From the NCBI GenBank assembly GCA_002919235.1, contig PKEX01000029.1, forward strand, positions 112,583 through 176,582: a stretch of 64,000 nt of DNA, given 5' to 3'. The DNA is from Clostridia bacterium (lineage in GTDB: Bacteria > Bacillota > Limnochordia > DTU080 > RSA5). Shown here piece after piece: positions 34,391-44,401 of the stretch. The position numbers and the translations under genes are program-made. The notes under the pieces are model-generated. The model ran no database searches. It was given only the letters and a program-made list of their open reading frames with translations, and had not been told where the DNA came from. Numbering within the stretch: position 1 is the first letter of the stretch; each line of letters begins with the position of its first letter.

Positions 34391-35811
34391 AGGCTCTCTT
34401 CCGCCTCGCTTTCCACCCGTTCCCCGAAGTGTGAGACCAGCGCTGCGGAGACGATTTCGAGGCGAAAGCCCCGGGAGCCTTTTACCAAAATGACATCGCC
34501 CGCGGCCGACCACTCCGGCGCCGCTTCCGCCGCCCTCGCTGCGTCTTCGAACCAGAGGGCCCGCCCGGGGTCAAGCCCCGACCGGATCGCCTCGTCCAGG
34601 ATCCAGCGAGCTTCCGTGCCCACCGCCACCAGGAAGTCGACCCCCGCCTTCACCGCCGTGCGGCCCATCTCCCGGTGCGCGCTTTCGGCCAGGTCCCCCA
34701 GCTCCAGCATGCCGCCGAGCACCGCCACCCGCCGCCTCCCTCGCACGTCGCCCAGGCTCTCCAAGGCCGCCCGCACGGAAAGGGGGCTTGCATTGTAGGC
34801 GTCGTCGATGAGCAGCACGTCCGCGCCCAGTCTTCTCAGCGCCATGCGCATTTCGGTCCGGACGTCGATCAATCCTTGCTGCACCGCGCGGGCGTCCAGT
34901 CCCAGGCACCAGGCGACCGCGGCCGCTGCGAGGGCGTTGTGCACTTGGTGGCGGCCGGGGAGTTTCACCATCACCGGGACCCGCTGGTCCGGCCACCGGA
35001 GAATAAAACGGCTCCCTTCGAGCCCCCGGTGCTCCACCCGCTCGGCGCCGACGTCGGCCCGGGGGTCCAGGCCGAACGTGACCACCCGCGCCCGGGTGAG
35101 CCGCCGCATCGCCCGGACCCGGGGGTCGTCGGCGTTGAGGACCGCAAAGCCGTCGCTCTCCAGCGCCTCCACCAGTTCCGCTTTGGCCCTGGCCACGTCC
35201 TCGACGGATCTGAAAAATTCCATGTGCACCGGGCCCACGTTGGTGACCACGCCCACCGTGGGCCGGGCTATTTCCGCCAGAGCGGCGATCTGCCCGGGGC
35301 CCCGCATGCCCATCTCGACCACCGCGGCCCGGTGGCCGCGCTCAAGGCCCAGGAGCGTCAAGGGGACGCCGATTTCGTTATTGTAGTTCTTCTCCGTCTT
35401 CAGGACGGGTCCCATCGCCGAGAGGATCCGCGCCGCCATCTCCTTGGTGGTGGTCTTGCCGTTGCTGCCCGTCACCGCCGCCACCGGGATGTCGAACATC
35501 CGGCGGTACCCCCCCGCGATCCGGCCCAAGGCCGCGGCGGTATCCTCCACAGAGATCACCCACACTCCGGGCGGCACCGGCACGGGCTTGTCGCGCCGGA
35601 CCACCACCGCGGCCGCCCCCCGCGCCGCCGCGTCGGCGGCGAAGTCGTGGCCGTCGAAGCGCTCGCCCGCCAGCGCGACGAAGCACGCCCCGGCCCGCAG
35701 GGTGCGGCTGTCCGTAGAGACCGACGTGACGCTCCGGGCGCTTCCCCGCTGCAGCACGGAGCCCCCCGTCCACTGCAGGACCTTATCCACCGCCACGGGC
35801 TCCACGGTCAC
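34387..35811 (-). CDS. murF: UDP-N-acetylmuramoyl-tripeptide--D-alanyl-D-alanine ligase
   Basis: ATP-dependent ligase that completes the pentapeptide by adding D-Ala-D-Ala. ATP loop TGSNGKTTTKEMAA, then EKNYNNEIGVPLTLL, LIDDAYNASPLSVRAAL and a C-terminal domain ending with VKGSRGFRLEI. At 474 residues it is full length. It overlaps both neighbours, murE and mraY, by 4 bases (GTGA), so the three are one translational unit. Confidence 0.97.
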   Translation of the reverse strand: MTVEPVAVDKVLQWTGGSVLQRGSARSVTSVSTDSRTLRAGACFVALAGERFDGHDFAADAAARGAAAVVVRRDKPVPVPPGVWVISVEDTAAALGRIAGGYRRMFDIPVAAVTGSNGKTTTKEMAARILSAMGPVLKTEKNYNNEIGVPLTLLGLERGHRAAVVEMGMRGPGQIAALAEIARPTVGVVTNVGPVHMEFFRSVEDVARAKAELVEALESDGFAVLNADDPRVRAMRRLTRARVVTFGLDPRADVGAERVEHRGLEGSRFILRWPDQRVPVMVKLPGRHQVHNALAAAAVAWCLGLDARAVQQGLIDVRTEMRMALRRLGADVLLIDDAYNASPLSVRAALESLGDVRGRRRVAVLGGMLELGDLAESAHREMGRTAVKAGVDFLVAVGTEARWILDEAIRSGLDPGRALWFEDAARAAEAAPEWSAAGDVILVKGSRGFRLEIVSAALVSHFGERVESEAEESL

Positions 35812-37286
35812 ATCCGCTCCCGGATCGCGAGAAGCGCCTCTTCCCGGTCGTCGAAATGGTGCTTTTCGCCCTTGATCTCTTGGTAGGTCTCGTGCCCCTT
35901 CCCGGCGATCAACACCAGGTCGCCCCGTTCCGCCATGAAGACGGCGCGGCGGATCGCCTCCCTGCGATCCACGACGATCTCGAAAGGCGCCCTGCCGCGT
36001 TGCCTCGCCCCTTCGGCCACCTGGCGGCAGATCTCCGCCGGGTCTTCGCTGCGGGGGTTGTCCGAAGTGATCACCACGTAATCCGCCAGGTTGGCCGCGA
36101 CGTCTCCCATCCGCGGCCTTTTGGTCCGGTCCCGGTCGCCGCCGGCGCCAAAGACGCAGATGACGCGCCCCTCCGCGAGGCTCCTCGCCGTCTTCAGCAC
36201 GTTTTCGAGGCTGTCGGGGGTGTGGGCGTAGTCCACGATCACCGCAAACTCCTGGCCCCCGTGCACCGGCTCAAACCGCCCGGGAACCACCGTCTTCTCG
36301 ATGCCGGCGGCCGCCTGCTGCAGGTCGACTCCTTCCACGAGACCCACCGCCAGCGCAGCCAGGGCGTTGTACACGTTGAAGCGCCCGGTGAGCGCAAGAC
36401 GCACCGGGACGCGCGTTGCCCCCCAACGGGCGACGAAGCTCGCACCGGTGGCAGTGACCTGCACATCGCTGGCCCAAAGATCGTTGGACTCGCGGATCCC
36501 GTAGGTGAGCACGGGCACCCGGGAGGCGGCCGCCACCCGAGGGGCCACGGGATCGTCGCCGTTGACGATCGCAGCCTTATTCGCTTTCACGCCGCTTTCC
36601 CCGGGAGCCAGCGAACGGAACAGCAGCAGCTTCGCTTCGAGATAGTCCTCGATGGAGCCATGAAAGTCGAAGTGGTCCTGGGTCAGGTTGGTGAAGACCC
36701 CCACGTCGAACGCGACGCCCGCCGTGCGGTGAAGGACCAGACCGTGGGAGGAGACTTCCATCGCGCAGGCCCGGCAGCCGCGGTCCACCATCTCCCGCAT
36801 GAGGCGATGGATGTCGGCGGCCTCGGGGGTGGTGCGGGACGCCGGCGTTTCCCGGTCGCCGACGTCCTGCACCACCGTCCCGATCAAGCCCGTGCGGCGG
36901 CCGGCATGGGAGAGAAGGTCCCGGATGAGAAAAGCGGTGGTCGTCTTGCCGTTGGTTCCCGTGACGCCGATCACCCGCAGCTCCTGAGAAGGATCGCCGA
37001 AGAGGCGGGCAGCCGCGATCCCCATGGCCCTGCGGCTATCCTCCACCACGATCTGGGGCGCGTCCAGGGGAAGCTCCCGCTCCACCAGAAGCGCGCGGGC
37101 GCCCCGCTCCAACGCCGCGGCAGCGAACTCGTGCCCGTCGTGGACGAACCCCCGGATGCAGACGAAGAGGTCACCCGGGCGGACCTTTCGAGAGTCGTAG
37201 GTGATACCGGACACCCGGGCTTCGGGCGAACCGACGATCCGGGCGCCGGGAAGCTCCTGGGCCAAACGGGAAACCGCGATCGACAT
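35808..37286 (-). CDS. murE: UDP-MurNAc-tripeptide ligase, meso-diaminopimelate type
   Basis: Adds the third residue of the peptide stem. ATP loop TGTNGKTTTAFLI, MEVSSHGLVLHR and DYAHTPDSLENVL mark the family. The motif DNPRSEDP contains the DNPR that selects meso-diaminopimelate rather than lysine, so the wall is predicted to be of the mDAP type. At 492 residues it is normal. It follows the PBP gene after 39 bases and overlaps murF by 4. Confidence 0.97.
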   Translation of the reverse strand: MSIAVSRLAQELPGARIVGSPEARVSGITYDSRKVRPGDLFVCIRGFVHDGHEFAAAALERGARALLVERELPLDAPQIVVEDSRRAMGIAAARLFGDPSQELRVIGVTGTNGKTTTAFLIRDLLSHAGRRTGLIGTVVQDVGDRETPASRTTPEAADIHRLMREMVDRGCRACAMEVSSHGLVLHRTAGVAFDVGVFTNLTQDHFDFHGSIEDYLEAKLLLFRSLAPGESGVKANKAAIVNGDDPVAPRVAAASRVPVLTYGIRESNDLWASDVQVTATGASFVARWGATRVPVRLALTGRFNVYNALAALAVGLVEGVDLQQAAAGIEKTVVPGRFEPVHGGQEFAVIVDYAHTPDSLENVLKTARSLAEGRVICVFGAGGDRDRTKRPRMGDVAANLADYVVITSDNPRSEDPAEICRQVAEGARQRGRAPFEIVVDRREAIRRAVFMAERGDLVLIAGKGHETYQEIKGEKHHFDDREEALLAIRERM

Positions 37287-37325
37287 CCTGCCACCTCGTT
37301 ACCATTCTTACCCACGCGGCCCGGC

Positions 37326-39422
37326 TCAATCCTTGGGAGGCGCAAAGATCACGGTCACCGCGTCTCCCTCGTGCAGCTGGGTACCGGGCTCGGGATCCTG
37401 CCGCACCGCATACCCCGTCCCTTCGATCCGGATCCGCAACCCTTCCCGAGCCAGGACCATCGCGGCGTCCTTCATGCTCCGGCCCAGGACGTCCGGGACG
37501 GTCACGTGCGCCCCGTGGCCATGATGCTCCTCGTAAAAGGTCAGGATGACCCGGGTCCCCTTTTCCACACGCGTGCCCGGCGGCGGGGTCTGCTCCACCA
37601 CAAACCCCCGCTGGCCTTCCGCCTGCACGGTGAGCCCGTGGGCCAAGAGCACCTCTTCCGCATCCGGGAACTCCATGTTGATGACGTTGGGCACCCGGAC
37701 GCGGTCATCTGCCGCTTCCTCGAGCTCGCGCCGGGGAACGCCCAGGTACGCCAGGGCTTCTTCGGCGATGCGAGCGAAGACCGGCGCCGCCCAAATGCCG
37801 CCGTACGACGGTTCCTGGCCCACCTTGTACAGCATGACGATACCGGCGAACACCGGATCGTCGGCCGGCGCGAACGCGAGGAACGAGGCCATATTTGACT
37901 TCGGCCCCTGCAGGTATCCTCCTTGGGGCGAAGCGATCTGCGCCGTTCCCGTCTTCCCGGCGACCCGGTACCCGGGGACATCCGCCTGGCGGCCCGAACC
38001 GTTCTCCACCACGGAGCGGAGAACGCCCCTCATCTCCTCGGCGGTCTTGGCGCTGATGACCCTGCGGACCACCTGGGGCGAGAACGATTCCACCACGGTG
38101 CCGTCGGGCGCCCGGATCTCCTTGACGAGGTAGGGCTTCATCAATTCGCCCCCGTTGGCGATGGCCGAGGCCGCCATCACCATCTGGAGAGCCGTGGCGC
38201 CGATGCCCTGGCCGAAGCCCACGTTGGCCCAGCGGAGGACGCGGGCGTTGGGTTCGGGGATGACGCCGGGGCTTTCTCCCGGAAACTGGATCCCGGTCCG
38301 GCTGCCGAAACCGAAGGCGGTGAGGAACTTGTGAAACCGCTCGCCGGTCATGGCGTCGGCCAGCAGCGCGAAGATGGGGTTACACGAGTTCTCCATCGCC
38401 TGCACGAAGGTTTGCCGGCCGTGGCCACCCGGTCGCCAGCAGCTCACCCGGCCGCCCCCGATCTGAAGCGTCACCGGGTCCACGAAGACGCTGTCCAGCG
38501 TCGCGACTCCGGTCTCCAGCGCCGCGGCTCCGGTCACCATCTTGAACGTCGATCCTGGCTCGAAGTAGTCGGTGATGGCCCGGTTCCGCCACGTCTCCGG
38601 GGGATAGGCGGCGTAATCGTTGGGATCGAAGGTGGGATAATGGGCCAGGGCCAGGATCTCCCCGGTCTTGGGATTGACCCCGAGGAAAAGGCCCCAGTCG
38701 GCGTTGGCCTCCAGCACGCCCCGTTCGATCTCTCGCTCCGCGATGTACTGGATCACTTTGTCGATGGTGAGCACCAGGTCGTAGCCGTGAACCGGCTCGA
38801 TCCTCCGCTCGATGCCGGCTGGAATGGTCCTCCCCGTGGCGTCTCGCTCCTGCACCACCATCCCGTCCTGGCCTTTCAGGTACGATTCAAACTGCCGTTC
38901 GAGGCCTTCGAGCCCCTGGTTGTCGATGCCGGCGAAACCGATGACCTGCGCCGCCAGGCTCCCGTTGGGATAGTACCGCAGGGGCCTTTCCTGGATCCCG
39001 ATCCCCGGAAGGTCCAGCCGGCGGATGGCGTCCGCCTCCTCCGGCGTCAGCCGGAGCTTGAGCCACTCCACGGCTCGCTGGCGGCGGAGCCTGGCCTCGA
39101 TCTCTTCGACGGGGCGGTTGAGGATGGGTGCGAGCCTTCTCGCGGTCTCCTCCGGATCGCGCACTTCCACCGGGATGGCGTAGGCCGCCTCAAAGCTCAT
39201 GCTGGCCGCCAGCGTGTTCATGTTCCGGTCGTAGATGACGCCTCGCTGGGCCAGTAGCGGGACGGGTCTCAGCCGCTGCTCGAGAGCGAGCGAGGCAAGG
39301 CGGTCCGCTTGGACGATCTGAAGGTACGATAGGCGCACCGACAAGAGGACGAGAAAGAAGACGGCGGCGACGAAGATGATGGCGATTCTCCTGCGGATCA
39401 TCATCCACGAAAGGCGCTGCAA
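37326..39422 (-). CDS. Class B penicillin-binding protein with two PASTA domains (FtsI/SpoVD type)
   Basis: Transpeptidase of 698 residues anchored by one N-terminal helix (residues about 11-33). A dimerisation domain is followed by the transpeptidase with the active serine in EPGSTFKM (about residue 295), SCNP of the SxN motif and AGKTGTAQ of the KTG motif. Two PASTA domains close the protein, starting near VRVPNVINMEFP and VTVPDVLGRSMK. Bacillus has separate pbpB and spoVD genes in this position; here only one exists. TTG is the start, with a loose GGGGGAGG upstream; the ATG pair six codons later is possible. Confidence 0.94.
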   Translation of the reverse strand: MQRLSWMMIRRRIAIIFVAAVFFLVLLSVRLSYLQIVQADRLASLALEQRLRPVPLLAQRGVIYDRNMNTLAASMSFEAAYAIPVEVRDPEETARRLAPILNRPVEEIEARLRRQRAVEWLKLRLTPEEADAIRRLDLPGIGIQERPLRYYPNGSLAAQVIGFAGIDNQGLEGLERQFESYLKGQDGMVVQERDATGRTIPAGIERRIEPVHGYDLVLTIDKVIQYIAEREIERGVLEANADWGLFLGVNPKTGEILALAHYPTFDPNDYAAYPPETWRNRAITDYFEPGSTFKMVTGAAALETGVATLDSVFVDPVTLQIGGGRVSCWRPGGHGRQTFVQAMENSCNPIFALLADAMTGERFHKFLTAFGFGSRTGIQFPGESPGVIPEPNARVLRWANVGFGQGIGATALQMVMAASAIANGGELMKPYLVKEIRAPDGTVVESFSPQVVRRVISAKTAEEMRGVLRSVVENGSGRQADVPGYRVAGKTGTAQIASPQGGYLQGPKSNMASFLAFAPADDPVFAGIVMLYKVGQEPSYGGIWAAPVFARIAEEALAYLGVPRRELEEAADDRVRVPNVINMEFPDAEEVLLAHGLTVQAEGQRGFVVEQTPPPGTRVEKGTRVILTFYEEHHGHGAHVTVPDVLGRSMKDAAMVLAREGLRIRIEGTGYAVRQDPEPGTQLHEGDAVTVIFAPPKD

Positions 39423-39455
39423 GGGGTCCCTGCCTCCCCCGGAAGACCGGCGGTT

Positions 39456-40908
<1,453 letters not shown>

Positions 40909-40925
40909 TCACACCGGCCCCCATC

Positions 40926-41357
40926 CTAGATCCCAAGATCGACGATCTTTTCGGCGATGGCCTCGAACGACGCCTCAGCCTCCTGCACGTACGCCTCCCA
41001 GATTTCCTTGGCCCAGATCTCAACCCGGGTGGAGACCCCGATGACCACCACGTCTTTGACCAGCCGGGCGTACTCCCTCAAGCTCGCGGGGATCATGATC
41101 CTCCCCTGCTTGTCCAGCTCGACGTCGGTGGCTCCCGAAAAGAAGAACCGCGTGAACGCCCGGGCGTCCCTTTGGGTCATGGGCAGTGCCTTGAGCTTTT
41201 CCTCCACCGCGCGCCACTCGGACTCAGGGTAGATGAAAAGGCACTGGTCAAGCCCGCGGGTGACGACGCAGCGCTGGCCCAGGCTTTCCCGGAACTTGGC
41301 CGGAACCGTCACCCGGCCTTTCTCATCGAGGCTGTGCTGGTACTCGCCCATGAACAC
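40926..41357 (-). CDS. mraZ: Transcriptional regulator MraZ
   Basis: First gene of the division/cell-wall cluster; an AbrB-like swapped-hairpin DNA-binding protein that represses the cluster in the species studied. Two DXXXR repeats are visible: [16 protein letters not shown] and [16 protein letters not shown]. At 143 residues it is normal. The GTG start has GAGGG 9 bases upstream; the ATG two codons later would leave 15 bases. Repeats matching MraZ boxes lie upstream. Confidence 0.96.
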   Translation of the reverse strand: MFMGEYQHSLDEKGRVTVPAKFRESLGQRCVVTRGLDQCLFIYPESEWRAVEEKLKALPMTQRDARAFTRFFFSGATDVELDKQGRIMIPASLREYARLVKDVVVIGVSTRVEIWAKEIWEAYVQEAEASFEAIAEKIVDLGI

Positions 41358-41384
41358 GCAAGGGATCCCTCGCCCGCCCTAGCG

Positions 41385-41409
41385 TCCCACAATTCCCCAC
41401 TTTCCTCCA
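41385..41409 (-). promoter_or_regulatory. MraZ operator: three decameric boxes before mraZ
   Basis: On the minus strand TGGAG (41409-41405), TGGGG (41399-41395) and TGGGA (41389-41385) are spaced exactly 10 bases apart. Three TGGGN boxes with 5-base spacers are the known MraZ operator layout, so autoregulation is likely. The first box has one mismatch. Confidence 0.65.
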
Positions 41410-41461
41410 CCGTGTGGGGGGTGTATTCTCTCCCCCTTGGAAAACTCCTCCTGGAGCAAAG

Positions 41462-41483
41462 AAAAAAACGCGGACGTCCCGCG
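41462..41483 (-). terminator. Terminator upstream of the mraZ promoter region
   Basis: Hairpin 41469-41483 (stem of 5 GC pairs plus a wobble) followed on the minus strand by seven T residues. It lies about 235 bases after the zinc-protein gene and shields mraZ from read-through. Confidence 0.65.
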
Positions 41484-41715
41484 AACGGGAATCCGCTCAA
41501 ATCCGCTCACTTCTGCTCCTACCTAGGTTTTTCGCTGGCTGGTGGGGAAAAGTGGGGAACAGGAACAACACTTCTCTGCGGGTCGCGAGACCGGCCCCGG
41601 GCATGGCGCGGCTTCGTTGGAGTTTTCCGTCTCTTTCAGCCGCGCGTCTCCTGGTGCTCGAGAGCTCGCCGGTGTGCGGCGTTTTCCCCGCTTTGTTCAC
41701 CGCTGGCCGCGGGCA

Positions 41716-41898
41716 TTAGCTGCGGATGGCGCCGAGGAGATCCTTGTAGGTATCGACGTCCATCCCCACCGCGATGCGGCGGCCGCGGATGTCCGGCCCG
41801 TTCTTGCGCGAGCAGTCGACGCATCGTTTCGTCTCCGGGAGCGCCTGGAGGCGCTCCTTGGGGATGCGGCGCCCGCACAGCTCGCACCTGCGCTCCAT
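41716..41898 (-). CDS. Small zinc-ribbon protein, DksA/TraR-type fold suspected
   Basis: Protein of 60 residues with two CxxC pairs, CELCGRRIP and CVDCSRKNG, 25 residues apart, which should bind one zinc. The spacing resembles the C-terminal finger of TraR/DksA proteins, but the acidic coiled coil of DksA is absent, so a link to RNA polymerase is not supported. AGGAGG lies 7 bases before the ATG. It begins 13 bases after the Nif3 family gene, probably in one operon. Function unknown. Confidence 0.75.
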   Translation of the reverse strand: MERRCELCGRRIPKERLQALPETKRCVDCSRKNGPDIRGRRIAVGMDVDTYKDLLGAIRS

Positions 41899-41911
41899 CA
41901 GCACCCCTCCT

Positions 41912-43045
41912 TCACTGGGAGCCCGGGGGCCAAAAGGCGTCGCTCTCTTCCGCGGTCCACACCGAGAGCGTTTCCTCCCGCGCCCGGGCCTCGGACTCAA
42001 GGTAGGCCTTCAAATCGCCCGGAACATGCTTTTCCGTGCCGAAGTGGCCCGCGTCGACCACCATGAGCCCCAAAAAGCGCGCCTCATCGGCGTCGTGGTA
42101 GTCTACGTCCCCTGTGACCAGGAGGTGGGCTCCCGCCGAGGCCGCTGCTTCCACCAACGACCCACCGGAACCGCCCACCACCGCCACCCTCTCCACCCGC
42201 TCGCGCCGGGCGCCGGCTAGCCTAACATTATGAACGCCCAGCGCTGCCTTGACATGCTCCACGGCCTCATCCGCCGGCAGCGGCCGTTTCAGGGAGCCGA
42301 TCCGGCCGATTCCCGCTTCCTTTCGCACAGGCTCCAGCGGGTACACGTCATAGGCCACCTCTTCATACGGGTGCGCCTTCAGCAGTGCGCCCACTACTGC
42401 GGCGAGATCCCTCTCCTCGACCACCATCTCGAGCCGGGTCTCGGCCACTCGCTCGAGCTCTCCGGCACGGCCGATGAAGGGGTTCGCCCCGGCCAGCGGC
42501 TTGAACGTGCCGTGGCCCCGCACGCCGAAGGAGCAGTGGCTGTACTCGCCGATCACGCCTGCCCCCGCCTCCGCCATCGCCGCCAGCACCTTCTCCTCGT
42601 ACCCCTCGGGCACGAAAGTGACCAGCTTGTACCGGCGAGCGAGCGGCTTGGGAACCAGCGGGACGACCTGCTCCAGGCCCAACCGGCGGGCCAGGCCGTC
42701 GTTGACGCCTCCGGGAGCCGCATCCAGATTGGTGTGGGCCACGTAAAGCGCGATTTCTTCCCTAATAAGCTCAGCAAGAATGGCGCCGGTGCGCGTGCGC
42801 GGCGAGACGGACTTCAGAGGGCGAAACAAGAGCGGATGGTGTGCGACGATGAGATCGACGTCTCGTTCTTTCGCCTGGCGGACCACGTCTTCGGTGACGG
42901 TGAGCGCGGTCATGACCCGCCGGACGGCGGCCCTTCCGTCGCCCACTTGCAACCCGACGGCATCCCACGACTCCGCCAAGGGGGTCGGCGCAAGCCTTTC
43001 CAGCCAGCTGGCGACATCGAAGACCGTAAGCCCGATGGCGACCAC
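41912..43045 (-). CDS. Nif3-like dinuclear metal centre protein (YqfO family)
   Basis: Protein of 377 residues. The split Nif3 metal-binding halves (IVAHHPLLFRPLK, HTNLDAAPGGVNDGL, GDVDYHDADEARF, DAGHFGTE) flank an inserted PII/CutA-like domain of about 95 residues (RYKLVTFVPEGYEEKVL), as in Bacillus YqfO. The family is often labelled GTP cyclohydrolase type 2 but the reaction in cells is not settled. In many Firmicutes it follows dnaG-rpoD-trmK; here a respiratory block lies between. GTG is the apparent start, but GGAGG is too close to it, so the exact start is uncertain. Confidence 0.9.
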   Translation of the reverse strand: MVAIGLTVFDVASWLERLAPTPLAESWDAVGLQVGDGRAAVRRVMTALTVTEDVVRQAKERDVDLIVAHHPLLFRPLKSVSPRTRTGAILAELIREEIALYVAHTNLDAAPGGVNDGLARRLGLEQVVPLVPKPLARRYKLVTFVPEGYEEKVLAAMAEAGAGVIGEYSHCSFGVRGHGTFKPLAGANPFIGRAGELERVAETRLEMVVEERDLAAVVGALLKAHPYEEVAYDVYPLEPVRKEAGIGRIGSLKRPLPADEAVEHVKAALGVHNVRLAGARRERVERVAVVGGSGGSLVEAAASAGAHLLVTGDVDYHDADEARFLGLMVVDAGHFGTEKHVPGDLKAYLESEARAREETLSVWTAEESDAFWPPGSQ

Positions 43046-43124
43046 CTCCGGACGTCCCGTCCGCGGCCCGATGGGTCATGGGCTGCGTTATTCAACGTTC
43101 GGTATCGCCCTCGTCGATGCCTGC

Positions 43125-43246
43125 TTGCGCCGGCGCGTTTTTTCTACTATAACTGGAAGTAATTGCAGTAGCTCTTTCGGGGGATCGAGTAGCCATTTCG
43201 GGGGGGATCAACGAAAGGATATCGCAGGCAAACGGTGAATATTCAC
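43125..43246 (+). promoter_or_regulatory. cox promoter region with tandem repeats and a palindrome
   Basis: TTGCGC (43125-43130), 17 bases, TATAAC (43148-43153) is a candidate sigma-A promoter. Downstream, two near-identical direct repeats start at 43167 and 43188 (AGTAGC, then TTTCGGGGG, then GATC), 21 bases apart. A perfect 12-base palindrome GTGAATATTCAC lies at 43235-43246, about 60 bases before coxB. These may be sites for a regulator of the oxidase; no factor is assigned. Confidence 0.45.
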
Positions 43247-43305
43247 TCTTTGCGAGTCGCAGCGCACATGCGTACCTTCGAGAACGCATTCTGGGAGAGT
43301 CCGTC

Positions 43306-44328
43306 ATGGTCGGGAACATGAAAAGATACAGACACGCGGCCGTCGCCTCGGCACTCCTATCCCTCTTCGGCGCCGGAGCCGCCCACGCACAGGCGCCGCA
43401 GTCCGTTTTCGCTCCCGCGGGTCCCGTCGCCCGGACGCAGGGCGAGCTGCTCAGCCTGACCCTCTATATCGCGATCGGGATCTTCGTGGTGGTCGGGAGC
43501 ATCCTGCTCTACACCGTGATCCGTTTCCGGGAGCGGCCGGGCGACCCCATTCCCAAGCAGATCCAGGGCAACACCACGCTGGAAGTGATCTGGACCGTCA
43601 TCCCTATCGTCATCCTGACGGTGATCGCCGTCCCCACCGTCCGGGACAGCTTCAACCTGGCGAGCCCGCCCACGGACGATGTCCTTGAGGTGCGGGTGAT
43701 CGGGCACCAGTGGTGGTGGGAGTTTGAATATCCCCAGCTGGGCCTGGTCACCGCCAACGAGCTGAAGATCCCCGTCGGGAAGGTCGTGCACCTCACCCTC
43801 GAGTCCAACGACGTCATCCACAGCTTTTGGGTGCCTCGCCTCGCCGGAAAGATGGACGTGGTGCCCAACCGGGTGAACAGCATGTGGCTGGTAGCCGAAG
43901 AGAGCGGCATCTTCTACGGCCAGTGCGCCGAGTACTGCGGCACCTCCCATGCCAACATGCGGCTGCGAGTGATCGCCCAGCCGGCTGAAGAGTTTGAGGC
44001 GTGGGTCGCCGCGCGCCGGTCCGTGGAGGCCCTGGCCTTCGCGGACGACCTGGCCGCCCGGGGCAAAGAGATCTTCGAGTCGACCGGCTCCTGCTGGGCT
44101 TGCCACACCGTTGACGGCACCGCCGCGGACGGCCGGGTCGGCCCGGATCTGACCGACTTCGGCAGCCGCACCACGCTGGCTGCGGGCATGCTGCCCAACA
44201 CGCCTGAGAACCTGGCCGCCTGGCTGCGGGACCCGCAGGCGGTCAAACCGGGGGCGCTCATGCCCAGGCTCAACCTGAGCGACGCCGACATCGAAGCGCT
44301 CACCGCCTTCCTGCACAGCCTCTTGTAA
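43306..44328 (+). CDS. ctaC: Cytochrome c oxidase subunit II with fused cytochrome c (caa3 type)
   Basis: CuA-bearing subunit of 340 residues on the outer face of the membrane. It has an N-terminal export signal (residues 1-29), two transmembrane hairpin helices, then the cupredoxin domain with GHQWWWEFEYP, DVIHSFWVP and the CuA ligands CAEYCGTSHANM. A C-terminal cytochrome c domain with CWACH (about residue 264) and a methionine ligand in ALMPRL makes it a caa3-type subunit. The first gene of coxBACD; ctaA and ctaB for haem A are not seen nearby. Confidence 0.96.
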   Translation: MVGNMKRYRHAAVASALLSLFGAGAAHAQAPQSVFAPAGPVARTQGELLSLTLYIAIGIFVVVGSILLYTVIRFRERPGDPIPKQIQGNTTLEVIWTVIPIVILTVIAVPTVRDSFNLASPPTDDVLEVRVIGHQWWWEFEYPQLGLVTANELKIPVGKVVHLTLESNDVIHSFWVPRLAGKMDVVPNRVNSMWLVAEESGIFYGQCAEYCGTSHANMRLRVIAQPAEEFEAWVAARRSVEALAFADDLAARGKEIFESTGSCWACHTVDGTAADGRVGPDLTDFGSRTTLAAGMLPNTPENLAAWLRDPQAVKPGALMPRLNLSDADIEALTAFLHSLL

Positions 44329-44401
44329 GCGGGAGGCAGGGCGCGCAAGCCGGCGCGCGGCCGTGATCACACGACATCGTACGCGTGAAGAGGGGAACGT
44401 C

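Larger units (their letters stand above)
41358..41715. other. Gene-free leader between mraZ and the zinc-protein gene
   Basis: A stretch of 358 bases without a supportable gene. It holds the MraZ boxes, a terminator (41462-41483) and, on the plus strand, two further TGGGG repeats at 41543-41547 and 41553-41557, again 10 bases apart. No convincing sigma-A promoter was found by eye. Confidence 0.6.

Noticed and set aside
35856-37898. Open frame of 680 codons on the plus strand, opposite murE
   Set aside because: Antisense shadow of the Mur ligase and PBP genes; no recognisable domain.
43235-43246. GTGAATATTCAC as a Rex, FNR or CRP site
   Set aside because: The half-site spacing is 2 bases between GTGAA and TTCAC, shorter than Rex (4) and unlike CRP/FNR (6 between TGTGA and TCACA). 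It is kept only as an unassigned palindrome.
43046-43305. A small gene in the nif3-coxB gap
   Set aside because: Frames present are short, lack ribosome sites and overlap the repeats; the region reads as promoter.
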